DNA from: Tanytarsus gracilentus
Lineage: Eukaryota > Arthropoda > Insecta > Diptera > Chironomidae
Assembly (NCBI GenBank): GCA_038502055.1
Contig: JAXRKN010000040.1
Span: 4,216,001-4,280,000 of the forward strand
Reading direction: 5' to 3'
DNA length: 64,000 nt
Part shown: in pieces, positions 1 through 12,700 of the stretch
Position numbering within the stretch: the first letter of the stretch is position 1
Layout: each line of letters starts with the position of its first letter
Notes under the pieces: model-generated
What the model was told of the DNA's origin: nothing
Seen by the model: only the letters and a program-made list of their open reading frames with translations
The model's database searches: none
Program-made: the position numbers and the translations under genes

Positions 1-3000
1 ATGTCTCCTTCTTCCTTCCCATAAGTATGTGAGCAAACAACAAGCATCAAGGAAAGCAATTCCATACTTCGTTATGCGGCTCCTAATGTTGTTGGCTGGA
101 TGGTTCTCGTTGAGGCTGATGCTACTGCTACTAAGGAGGTATGAAGAAACAAACAATCTTCTTCATGTATACATGACATGTTGGTGGTGGTGGGTACAAA
201 CAACAATTCATTTCATTCGATGATAAAGACGATGATGACGACGACGACGATACAAGAGAGATGCCAGTGCATGCATTATGGATCATTACGACACTTTCAT
301 GACTGCATTATACAATATAACTTTGTGTGTATCGCCATACACTCTTATACAGTCTTCTTCGCAAACAATAACAGGAAAATTTAAAATTTATAGGTTTCAT
401 AAAGTTGTCTTCCAGAAATTGTTGTTGCATATATACGACGACGATTATTATTATTATGGCATTTGCCAATGTTATGCAGCATCATGCTGTTGAGAGATGC
501 CATTAATCGTCTTATATTGATGAGTTTTCTTGAGGTCACCATAAGGCGATGAAATTAACCCACAATGCTTTACTTAAGTGTGTCTTCATGTAATCGATAA
601 GTGCAACACATCAATCACTAGAAATTAATATAAAAATTCCGAGTCAAGACATTTGATTAAATTCAAAATTTGAGACTTGCGTGTAATTAAACTTTTAACT
701 CTCGTCACATTAAATTTTAAGCAGACGCATTTCAATCACTTGACACATTTTTTCCACTCTTCACCCCTCTCCGTTCACTCATCGTTGAACGCAGTGATTT
801 TATTACGCAAAGATTTTTCCATGAAGTAATTCAATTTGTGCTAATATCAGTCAAAATCGCTTTAAAGGAATGTGTGCTCTTCTCTCGCATATTTTTTTAC
901 GACAAATATCAGGACTGATCCATCAAAATAAATTAGATCTAATGCGGGATTATGAATTCATATTTGACAGATTCACTCCCTTCACTCTCGCCCTATATCA
1001 TGCAATATTTTAGAGTGTATATTCAAAGACATGAGAAGTTGACGACACAGTGCTGCGATGAAATATGGAAATGTGATCATAAAAAATAAAGCAGAAAAAA
1101 ATGTTTATGAAATATCAAACTTTGTGTGTGTGTGAAGAAGTCTTGAAACGATGATGAGAAAAGAGGGAAAAAAGTTCAGATCAACAGCCGAGCGAGACTC
1201 AAATGGATTTTTACGTTTCATTTCACAATTTAATGTTTCAATTCCTTGCAAAAAAAGTCTTTTTTTATCAGCAGAAAAAAAAGTTTTCGCTCAACACTGG
1301 ACGACGACGACGATGCGATGACGAGAAGAGGAAGCGAAAGAAAGTTTTCTTCATGTTTCTTTTTATTTCCTTATGGTGTTTTATTGAAAAGCATCTTGGA
1401 AAGTTTTCTTAGTTGTTGCTGAAAAATCATAGATAAAATTAATTGGCAGTATAAATTTAATTTGTGTCATCAGCCGCAAGTCGATGACTGAAGCAACAAA
1501 TAAGAATTATGAAAAAATAAAAATTATCTCTTTTTAGCAATCTGCAATGAGCAATTATCTATGCTGTCTCTGAAAAAAATTTCTTTGTTATGTTTATATG
1601 ATGACCATTTCTTATAAACACACTCACAAAAAATAACATCGAAAATTTGCTTTTAAATAAATTTTTTATCAATTCTCGACAAAAGAAAAAGAAAATATTT
1701 TCCAACAAAACTGAAGAAAAACTTTTTTCCCCGACAACAATGCGAAGAAGATTCAAAGATTTCTTCTAAGTCATTGATTATCACACATAATAATGCTATG
1801 ATCATTGCTATATCTGTGAGTGTGTGTATGTGCTGTATAAATCTCGACATCATAAATTATGCAAAAAGTACACACAAAAAACAACAAGATATTTTTGAGG
1901 GGGTAGAAAATTGTTGAAGAAGGAAAAACTTTTTATTCTTTGATCCGTAAACTTCTATTTTGCTATCGTAAAGATATCAAACATCGACGTACGGGTCGCT
2001 TGAATTGTTTACCTCCTCAATAGCAATGGATTTAGAAATGATTTAATTTTATTTATCAATGAACGCAAACAATTCTCTCCCCTCACTTTTCATATTGTTT
2101 TTTTGATGTTTTCTGCGAATATATTTTTTTGCGATTTCTACTTCACCGCCTACGTTATTTTCCTTCGCCACCGTCCAGTGCGCGCCTTCATGAATCATCC
2201 TTCCTCTTTGTTTTGCTGATTGCTTTGCAATAAATTTATTTATAAGAGGCATCGGACATAAATCATAATAATAAAGTGAAAATAATCATTTCCTTATACT
2301 TTTCATCACAATTCAGACAAAAATTAATGTCGATTGTTATGTGTGGGAAAAACATTTCCTACCGACTTATAAACCCTCATATAAAAATTCTTATCGAAAC
2401 AGATCAAATCGGAATTAAATTTAAAATTAAAATTTAACGACTATGTTGCCACAATAAGAAAATAAATAAATACACTCTCGATACCGTACACAGTCGCTTT
2501 TATGTGCTTTTGATGGCTCGAAGGAAACAATAAAAATTTGTAAGTCAATTGATTTCACTTCACTCCAATCACATCTCACATGTGTGTGTGTGTTTGTATA
2601 AAAAATCAATTCGTTTATTATTACTCATCTCATTGAATGCTGGATATGCTGCGTTTATTGGGTACTAGGAGCAGAGTGAAAGGATTGCAATAAAAAGTGA
2701 CGATGTGGCAATAAAGGAAGACATTAAAAAACAAGCAGTTAAATTGAATGGAAATTCATTATGATGGACGGAACAGTCAGTCGAGTGCAAAAATAGAAAT
2801 ATCACACGATAGTGTCACAGCATTCTGTAAAGATCATAAATAATTCTGCCACATTAGACAATAATAGAAAATCAGTTGGGAGCCATCAAACTCTACTCAA
2901 ATAGAAATGAAAATTCAATAAAACTTTTTCCTCGTCTTCTTCTTTGCCACTGTTGCTGCTCGCTGCAAAAATCACGGTGTCTTAAAAAATTTCAATTTAT

Positions 3001-5279
3001 TTTTAAATTTTAAACGATTCTTTTAGTTTTTAAAGCTCTATTTAATTAAATTTTAAAAAAATTTCAGCTTTTAGCTATTTGATGGAACACATTACCAAGA
3101 AATCACATCGCAGTGACTTCAGACGGTGAGTCAACAACAGTAATATTGGATGATGAAAGATTAATCTCGGAATCGATTGTGAGGAAATGATTGTGGCTTT
3201 TTTGTGTCTGTGACTCCTTTTTTTGCATTTCAAACGATTTCTTTCCTTGATCTCATATATGAGAAAATTTTCTTTCTTTGAAGAATCGCTTTTTGAGTTT
3301 CCTTTGTGTGATGGCAAAATGTGATGCAATTTAGAAGAAGAAAAAGTCAAAGAATATTTGAGTGGAGGAAATGAAAAAAAAAATAGAGAAAAAACTGTTG
3401 CTCGAGATGAGAAAATTGATGCGATAAAAATGAGATAAAAGTGCACTTTAAGAATTTTCCCTTTGTGCAACAACTTAAATTGTATTTTCCCTCATAGATC
3501 TCAAGAACAAAAGAGATCGAAAAGCAATCAAGGAAATTGCGGAATGTAAACTGATGCGATAATCGACTGCAATTGCATAGAATGCAAACAGGAATTTTCC
3601 GCTTTATCAATCAATTATGGGAAAGTGTCAAAGTCGCTTATGAATATTTCTGCAAGAATCGAATATCAAAGAGCAATGTGAGATGCCTTTAAATGACATT
3701 CATTGCCTCAATTGACTCCACAAAGATATTTACACCCTCGCATGTACACACAGGAATTTCATTCCGTTCATAAAATATTTTTACTCACAGTAAGGAAAAT
3801 TCTCGAGAAGCCCTTGAGAAACTCGAGCCGTGTATTTACAATTTATCTTTTCGATTTAATGCCGTCTTACATTGATGGGATCTTTAAAAATAACATAATG
3901 AAAAAAATCACCATGAGATCGATTAACTTCTCCCGTGCTAAACTTTTTTTCTTTTTATCGCCACGTGGGAAATGTACATCATCCCATATAAATGTAATTT
4001 TATCCATTTACGGCATCACACAAAAAAAATCTCAATAAAAAATCCTCGAAGTCAATATAATTCTTTTATTCACTCAACACACAAATTTATGAATCTCTCT
4101 CTCAAGTGTCGGGATGTATATACATTTTCGAGTTTTAATATCATCCTCAATACGGCAGAGAACCGTAACATCACAAGCAGTAGCAATGAAACAAAAAAAC
4201 CGGCAGTCTATATTTCATTCACAGATCCATTATTGTTTATGTAGATTGTCGATTTATTTTCCATTTTTTCTGCTTTCACATACATAGGTAAACGACTGAC
4301 AATCATCTTCCAATAAAATATAAAAAAAATCATTTCGCTGTTTATTTTTTATCTGTTGGGGATTTTCAGTGTTGTACTTTGATGGATTTTATTCGATGCT
4401 TGTTTATTGGTGAGGATTTGATTGTATTATCATAGGCTGCTGCCTGATCCGAAACATCAATCTTGGCAAAGAGAGTCTTTTCTCATTGTTATAATGGACA
4501 AACAATTTCAAGGCATCGCAATCAACAACAACATCGTCATCAATGTCGATGTTAAAAAACTCTTGAAACTTTTTCATGATTAATTCATCAATTAATGCTC
4601 GGCGAGCTTAGTGAAAGAGTGCGAAAGATGATGATATTGAAAGGCATTATGAAATAAGTTTAATTAATGCTTTTATTACCCGCCCGATTGTGATGTAAAT
4701 TTTTAATCATTTTTCTCAGACGAGAAATCTGAGCGATAAGTTTTCGGAGCTGTTTACTCAAACGATTTTAATCTGATGATTGTACAATTATTTAATTAAA
4801 TTATTTCCTCGAGCCCCGGCGGCACTTTAATTGGAATTTGTAATTAATTTTTTTGGCGAGGTTAAGAAATAATTTTTGTACCGCTCGGGTATCTTTCAAT
4901 CAAGCTTTGACGAGGATATAAAGCGAAACAAAAAAAATCAATAATGTGTCATTAAATGTGGATCCTTGTTTTAAAATGTTCCCAATTTCCAATATCGTAT
5001 TTCGTGTAATTCCACTGTTGCTTGTGTACGCTTTAAAGTCTTTAAATAAGAAATACGAGAGAAGCAAATAGAGGAAGAAAAAATTTCTGTCACACAGCAG
5101 TAGAATTTTGAAGATTTTTCTCTCTTGTTCGTTGTAACTTTCCAACTTGTTGCGCGCATGATACGATTTCAGCAACAGTATTTTGACGATTCCGCTTTTC
5201 CTCCTGAAGCAGCAGATGAGAGAATGACGAAATAAGAAAGGAGCGTGAAGAAGTAAAAAAGTGTCAAAATCCCTTTTCC

Positions 5280-5306
5280 TTTTTTTTTTTTTTTTTTTTT
5301 TTTTTT
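5280..5306. repeat. T homopolymer, 27 nt
   Basis: Twenty-seven consecutive T residues are followed within about 100 bases by further long A and T tracts. The length of such a run is unreliable in most assemblies. Confidence 0.9.
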
Positions 5307-5620
5307 GTTTTAATTTATAAAAAAAAAAAGAAAGATTGTGATTTATTTTTTTTTTTTCTTTTTTAAATTTTAAAAATTATTTTTTTCCCCGGCTCAAATC
5401 AAAGAATTCTTGAAATTTTTTTCTTTTTTAATTTTTAAAGCAACTTAAATTTTTTTTCTCCCTCAAGCTATAATCAAAGAAATTTCTGAAGCGACCCAAC
5501 ATTATTTTCTGCCTAATCGATGGCAAATGGTGAAATATTTAAGAAAAGTCTAATTGAAGTTGAATAAAAACAGTTTTGCAGCTCAAAATCATTCGATTTA
5601 TAATAAAGCATAAATAAAGT

Positions 5621-5773
5621 TGCAACTTTATGTGCAACTTTTTTTTTTTTTCTTAATATGCAACTTAATGTGCACATATTTGTGTTGTGTCAAAGTTGCA
5701 ACTTTATGTGCACAAAATTCCAGCACATAAATGTGCAACCTTATGTGCACATAAATGTGCAACTTTAAGTGCA
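5621..5773. repeat. Minisatellite with 16-bp core, period about 38 bp
   Basis: Five copies of the core TGCAACTTTATGTGCA, each with at most one mismatch, start at 5621, 5659, 5697, 5734 and 5758. The spacings are 38, 38, 37 and 24 bases. The core is flanked by TGCA at both ends. Spacers between later copies carry the partial inverse GCACATAAATGTGCA, so neighbouring units can pair as hairpins. The spacers differ from each other, so the core is better conserved than the rest of the unit. Confidence 0.8.
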
Positions 5774-8700
5774 ATGTGGAAGTCCCGCAACCCTTTGTTT
5801 GAAGCACTTCGCGTTCCCTATCTCATTCCACCACTTCCGTCACCCTCATCTTTTCCCCTCTCCCTTTGCGCTATCGTAATTCGCTTTGTGAAATATAATT
5901 AAAAAGTCGGAACAGTGATTTATAGTGTGGAGGGACTTTGCTTTGAAGGGAAATCGAAACTTTTTTTTTCGTCCTCCTTCTCGTCGCTGAACTGAGTCAG
6001 CAGAAAAAAGAATATTGCAAGCGAGATCGAAAAGATGGGCAAGCGAATAATTGAAAAAAAAGAATCTAATAGAATGATGACTGCGTAAAAAGTTTATTCT
6101 TCTTCCTCTTCTTTCTTTAAAAAAAGTCAAATAATCTTCTTTCGAGAGAAGTCATTGAAAACTGAGCTATGAGGAAGGAAAAGGAGCAGCGAACAACCTT
6201 ATGAAATTTTTGTTTAAAAATGAAAGTTTTCATCAACTTTTGACAGCGACAAAAAATTACAAATTGAAATTAAAAATTACTCATTTTAAAGCTGATTAAT
6301 AATTTTTACAAATGCTTACGTTTAATTTACTCATTTGCTATGTAAACGCAAAATTCCTCGTTCAAAATTTACCGAATAAAAATCTCTGATGGAAAATAAT
6401 TTCATTTATTACCGCGCTCTGCATTAACATCATTGTCGGAGGGCGAGAGCGAAAAACTCAAAATAGAATAAAAAAGTCTGTTTCCAATCAAACTTTCAAA
6501 CAACTTCCCTTCTCGTTACTTAACTTATTGTTTTTTATTGTATGCTCCAACCATTCGAAATTATATTGCGGTTTTGCCTCTGCTCTACAGTTGCCATTAC
6601 TGATCTTATTGTTGTTGCTTTTTTAATTTTGCCAATTCTCTTCTTTTTTTTGAGAGAGGGTGGTGTGAGGAAAACGCGCAAGGGAGTTTAATTTTGGTTT
6701 GCAATGAGTTTAAATAAGGCCGCCAAAATAAACGAGAAGGAATTTTCTTCGTGCAAAAAAAGTGGGAGAGTAAAGAACCAAATTCAAGGGTGCATAAACA
6801 GAAAACGGAGATAATGAAGCAAAAACAAAACAAAAAAGTTACGCCAGAATAACAATCATCAGGCAGAGCGACCATTAGCATAAAAAAATATCAAGGCGGA
6901 CTGATGAAGGAATTTTTCTCTCCTCTGTGTTGCGGTTTTGTAACAAGAGTAAAAAAATCCAACATCGGCCGTGACGAGAAGAAATCCTTTCCATTAATTA
7001 AATGTCAGTCTTGAATTCTATATAAAATTTTGAAGCACCACAAATGGCTCTCTTTTTCGCCTTTGTCAGCATTAGCGTTTAATTAATTGCTCTTCAAGAC
7101 GACCGAGAGAGAGAGTGGTGGTGGAGACGAAAGACGGAATGAATGAATAAATCTCTTTTGTCGCAAGGAAATCGTGCCTTTATTGCAATACGAATGATGG
7201 AGGAAAGTTGCAATGCAGCAAGCTCTTATATATCCTTGTCAAGTGGCCGAGAGAAAGACAGAAAAAGAGAAATCCTTAACGTCGTCATTATCATCGACAT
7301 CACATAATGACTTTGTTGCATTCAGAAATTGGATAAAGTGGAGAATAATTAAAAAATTGTTTAAGAAATTTAATTAATTATAAAAAAGATAAAGAAAGTA
7401 CGTTGTGGAAGTAAAAAAATAAAATTGTCACTAATTTTTTTATTCAATTAGCAAAATAAAATTCAACAGCTTCAATTAGTCACAGTGCAGTAATGTTGAA
7501 GTGGTCATTAAAAAAAGTTGTGAAGAAAAATCTCAATTGAATTTTTTTACTTCGCTTAAAAAAGTCTGAATGAAATTATATAAAATCACGATTGTTGTTT
7601 AATGAATTAATTTCGCATAAATTATGTCGAAGAAACACTTTACAAAATGCCGATTGTTATCGGCACTGTTTTTGCACAATTATCCTCATTATTCACACTA
7701 GAGAGAGAGAGAAAGGCAATTGAATATTCATATTTTCCACTCACTCTCACGCGCATTTACACCACTTCGCTCTGTTACGCAATGTGCGCGCCTCGCAGGC
7801 ACTTTAAAAAGCTTAAATTTATGCAAAGGGAAAATTACAAATTACAATTTATTATGCTCTCTCCTCGGAAATGGAGTGTGGAGACTTTTTATTGTTTTCC
7901 TAATGGGCACACGCATATTCAACGGTGCCTCAGCACAAATTCGACACATTTCCGTTCCTTTTAGCTCTTACTATGCAAAAAGCTTACAGCTCGAGAATTA
8001 CAAGCTGTTACCATTAATTTTTAATTGAGTTTAAAATATTCTCAGACTACATTGCACGCATAGCAAGTGGCCAAGATGCAAGCCACAACAGCTTAGCTCG
8101 AAATGTGAGTAGATATCATTAGATAGATAATGCACTTTCATTGTCTCTCTATGCCATACACACATGCATCAGGATAGGAGAAAACGGAAGGCTTTTAATA
8201 TCGTACGATCAAAATGAATATAAATCTTGTCGAGAGTGAGTGCATGGAGAAAAAGCTCAACTAAAAATTTTAAAATGATTTTCCATTTTCACTCATGTTC
8301 AACTCACTCAGCATGTGCTTAAAAGTGAAAGAAGAAGAAGAAAGTGGGATTTAGGAATGAGAAGTTCATTTCCCAGTCCTTGGTCTGATATACATTTCCA
8401 ATACATTACCCGTTATCGGATACGCTGTGAGAAAGAGAGTTGTGTGTGCGGTGGCCATCAGGATGGGTTATGTAGGAATAAAATCCATATTATGTGTAAT
8501 TCGAAGAGCGATGGCATGAAAATGGAAGTGATATATCTTCTTTTTCCCTCAACTAAATTCTTATCCTTTTTCGCTCGCTTTTTTTTCACTTTAAGAAAGG
8601 CCAGCGAGAGTGGGCAACAGAAATCAGACAATTTATTGGAACTACGCACGTAAAAAATCGGGTAGAGAGAGAAGCAGCATAAAGTGAGTGTTAATCTAAA

Positions 8701-9289
8701 TGCATCTTGTTGCCTCCCTCAAGTGCCACCGCTTTTCACTATCGTAATTCTCGTGGTGGTCGTGCACGAGGGTAGTCCGTCGATAGAGCGAAAAGGTCAG
8801 AGCTCTTACACTTTGTGTCAATGAGCAAAGAGATTGGCCAAATGGTTTAGTTGTCTTCAGAGCATTAGGATGAGAGTATCTGTAAACAAGCAATGACGTA
8901 AATGGGTTTCGTGTTATTGGATATCGGAATGAGATGTGAGCAAAGTTTCATCTGATGATTTCTTAATGGAAACAAACCCTCCTCTTCAATTCTTGCTCTT
9001 CGATGGCAATTGAACGTTTGGGGAAAAAAATAAAGTAATCGAGGGAAGCCAGAAATTGAGGGAAATTAAGACACAAGTAGCAATCTGATATTAATTGATA
9101 AAATATGAAAGCTTCCGAATGTACTTAGAGGGTCCAAAATTGGGTCAACAGTGAAATTTTACCTCTTTTTTTTCTCTTTTTTCTCTTGAGTATTTTTATT
9201 GCAGATTTTTTTCAGGATGATAAGACAAAAAATTACCAACAGCAACCTTTTAGTTTTTCATTACAAAATTTTAAAAGTTAAGTTTCAAG

Positions 9290-9631
9290 ATGTCTCTTTT
9301 TGTGTTAAAAGCAAAAAAGTACAAACGTGAAGGTAATCAGGAGATTCCTCAAACTTGCGGTGCATGTTTTTCAAATCTAACCAAAGATGATGATATTTAT
9401 TCGTTGCCGTGCGGACATCATTTTCATAAGTCATGTCTCCAGTTACATTTGGCGAAGAAAACTTTTTGTCCGGTTTGCAAATTGGATTTGATTGGAAGTA
9501 ATCAAGATTTATTTGGATCCGGAAGTAGACAGCGAGAAAATTCAAGAGAGAGGTTAACACTTCGTCCACTTGTGAGACCACAATCGCGAAGAGATAAGAA
9601 AAGACCAACTCGTGATATTTTTGGAAAATAG
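9290..9631 (+). CDS. Small RING-H2 finger protein, probable E3 ubiquitin ligase
   Basis: A single-exon gene of 113 residues. The RING-H2 zinc ligands are complete: Cys23, Cys26, Cys41, His43, His46, Cys49, Cys60 and Cys63, with the usual Cys-Pro-x-Cys ending. RING-H2 domains bind two zinc ions in a cross-brace and normally recruit a ubiquitin-charged E2. Nothing else in the protein resembles a known domain. The C-terminal 50 residues are basic and rich in Arg, Ser and Lys, so probably disordered or nucleic-acid binding. The start is supported by an in-frame TAA at 9272-9274. A polypyrimidine tract ending in CAG near 9214 suggests a spliced 5' UTR. Poly(A) signals lie at 9750-9760. The protein is short for an E3 and its substrate cannot be inferred. 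The family call is firm; the specific orthologue is not recognised. Confidence 0.8.
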   Translation: MSLFVLKAKKYKREGNQEIPQTCGACFSNLTKDDDIYSLPCGHHFHKSCLQLHLAKKTFCPVCKLDLIGSNQDLFGSGSRQRENSRERLTLRPLVRPQSRRDKKRPTRDIFGK

Positions 9632-9749
9632 AAAAATAAAAACTGGAACACAGAATTTTGAGAATTTTTGAAACTGCAGTGAAATCTATTAACTAAGTGA
9701 AATTCACTGTCAGTCATCACGAACTAAGTGAAAACTGCGATGCGATTGT

Positions 9750-9760
9750 AATAAAATAAA
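9750..9760 (+). terminator. Tandem poly(A) signals of the RING-H2 gene
   Basis: Two overlapping AATAAA hexamers lie about 120 nt after the stop codon, the expected place for the 3' end of this short transcript. Confidence 0.5.
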
Positions 9761-12700
9761 TACGTGTCTGTGTTAAAAGTTTTCAATAAATTAAAATCGA
9801 TGGTAGAAACCTTCTTATCGAGTAAACACTAATGAACCGAAGTTATGCGCAACAATTTTTCATCCTCTTCTTCATTCCGTTTGTACGATTTGTAAAATTG
9901 ATTTTATTTTTTCCCTCCCTCCTCCTTCTCTAGCTCTCTACATCATCATCATTACAAATTTTGGGTACGACAGCAAAAATATTTCAATATAAATTTTTTT
10001 CGGAATAAAATTGCAAACTTTCCGGTCGTACTTGCGACTGCTTTGAATACTAAAATGATCGGAAAGGAAGGAGCGCAACAGTTTCTTAATTTTCTACAGT
10101 TCTCTGGCAATTTGCATTCCTACGTCTCGACTCCTTTCCATTACCCCACCGAAATAAAACTCATATTCTAACAATCCTGTTGCCTTAGGCCGTCCAACAA
10201 CAACAAATGTATCCGCGCCGAATTAATTGAGCCTCCAAAATTGAAGAATCTTTTTTAAAAGCCATTAGTTGAAAAAGGGTTTCGGCTCGTAAAATTTCGA
10301 CCTCGCTCATAAGATGCAAAATTATTATTAATAAAAAATATACTGTTGCTATTTCAATGAAAATCTTAAGTTATTCACTCCTTTTATATCTCACTCCAAC
10401 ATTTCACTTCTCTTAAATACTCGTTTTCCACAAAAGCGTGAAACGAAGGAAATAAAAAAAGAAGAATTTAATGAAAATATGAAGCTCCGGAAGGAGAAGT
10501 GATGAGCAACAGGTTTATTATTAGAACGAAAACCTTGTTTGTTGATGTTATTTTGGCTTTTCCACCTCCAAACACTCGCTCGCTCGCACTTCCCCAAAAA
10601 ATTTTGTGTATACTGAAAAATTCTTCCTTTTTTCTTCATCAGAGCACGACGCGGAAGTGTACACAGAGGAAGCGAGAGAGAATCAACAGGGATTTTATAT
10701 TTTATTTATGATTATATTTTTTGGGTATCGAGAGCACCATTGAACGTAGTCGAGAGAGCTAAAACTGTTATTGTTCTAAAAGTGGGATTCAAAATTGATG
10801 AACGCTATCTAAAATTCCACTTGAAAAGAGAAAGCGGAAAATAACGCAGACGGTGTGGCATTGTCTGAGCGAGTGAGTGAGAGAGAAAAGTTTCTAATTG
10901 AGATAACAGTCATTAAATTTAAGAAAAGCACTGCCATTATTTTCTCTTATCTCCCATCCGCATTCATCGTTCATTTCGCTGTTGCTATAATCACAATTTG
11001 GCTCTCAAGATCATTTTTTCATCATCACAAATTCACTCGATCAATAATTTAAATTTTTTATCCTGCTTAATTTTAAAACTCTCACTCGTGTGCATTAAAT
11101 CAAGTGATTATGGAAAATTAAATAATCTCATCATTCTACCGCGAAATTATATTTAAATTTTTTATTTATTTAACCTAGAAAAATCAGTTCAAATTTATTC
11201 AACCCCTCCACGCGCGTAGATTAAGAAGATAAATTCACAAGCTTTTAATTTCCTTTGAAATCGATTTTATGCTTCCATGCTATCATGAATGAATGATAAT
11301 ATTTCATCATCATTTTGCATATTTATGATGATAATAATAATCTGGTGTGCGATAATTTATGTCTTATGCTTCAAAAATATACGCGTTTCGATGTCTATCT
11401 ATCTAACCCCACATGTGTGTGTGCCTACCGTCATTTCGTATGCGAATGTGCTGTCTAATGAACACATTCATTCGACTGAAAAGCAGTGAGAGGTGTTTGA
11501 TATGCATGCATATATAGGAGGGAGCGAGAAAAAGACGAAATTTTTTCCAATCGATTATAAAATCAGATCAAGTCACGCTTAGAAGCGCACACAGTGCCTT
11601 ATTATCAATTGATTGAATCATAATATTTATTCAAACACACCTAATGCTTAATTATTTGTCACATGATTAACCATTTTTAAGGTTGTGCCGTGCTGTCACA
11701 ATATCGAATGTCAATTTTGCGGAAATCTGAGTTTTTAAAGAGTTTGAAAATTAAAAGGAAATCCCACCTGCCAACCCTCATGCTCGTTCTTGCCATATTT
11801 ACCACTCATCGTAAATATGGCAGCAAAAAAATTCCTCTACCGTAAATTTTAATTTTATTTCAATTTTTTTTCCATTCAAAGCGTATGATATAAATTTTAC
11901 GAAACCGCCACCTCCCACACACAAATTTCCGACGATAAGAGAAAAATATACGTTTGCAACTCTATAGCGCGTCAAATGGTAGAGCAAGCGGCAGCGAAGA
12001 GCACGACAGAAAGATATCACGAGAAAATGTTATCACAACCGTGTGATGACGAGTAAAGGGATGCTGGGATGAGAGACAATTTACAATTTGCATATTTACG
12101 CACTTGTCATAGTCATATTGTTGTTGTGCTTCGTTTAATCTGCTTACATTTTGACGTCGTCTCAACGTGTACAGTTTTCGGACGAAAGTTGTTGAAAAAT
12201 GCGTAAAAAGTTGAAAATTCCATGGATCATTGGGTATTTTCTACCGCATTGAATAAAAAAGAGACACTTGACAATTTTCCATCAGAAATAACATGAAAAT
12301 TGAATCGAAACAAACGAAAATGTGCGTATGTCGCAAAGTAGTCGAAAATTGAAGTACTTTACCTGTTACGCAGTCAAGAAAACATTTCAATTTCTTTTTC
12401 TCAAACTCCCTCAACTCTTCAATTCGTTTTTCCCCACAAAACGGAAAATAAAAAAAATTCATGCGAGAAGTGCTGTTGAATTTTGAAGAACACTTGTGAT
12501 ATTTTTTGTGTGTGCGTGTGAGAAATGCGAGAAAAGCAACAGAAGCGATATTGGATTTTGCTGACAAAACAAATAATAATCGTAAATGGTAAGAATGGGA
12601 ATTGATGTGATGCGAGACACATGAAATTGATATTGGGAAAAGCTTTTCATTAAAATCGCTCCCTTTACGCCCTTTTCACTTTCAGTCCCAATAGGGCAAT

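Larger units (their letters stand above)
1..9289. other. Non-coding region, no gene recognised
   Basis: No stretch reads as a convincing exon or RNA gene. The open frames are short, low in complexity and rich in Ser, Phe, Lys and Ile, as expected by chance in AT-rich DNA. The region contains a T homopolymer at 5280-5306, a minisatellite at 5621-5773 and many short GA, CA and GAT microsatellite tracts. It could be intergenic or the intron of a gene whose exons lie outside the window; the sequence does not decide. Confidence 0.5.

Noticed and set aside
3075..3473. Minus-strand 132-codon frame
   Set aside because: Ser-, Phe- and Leu-rich low-complexity composition, overlapping another chance frame, with no domain or flanking gene signals.
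5687..5902. Plus-strand frame containing repeated Lys-Cys-Ala-Thr-Leu
   Set aside because: The protein repeat is only the minisatellite read in frame.
9285..9608. Minus-strand 107-codon frame over the RING gene
   Set aside because: It is the antisense shadow of the RING-H2 coding sequence and has no recognisable content.
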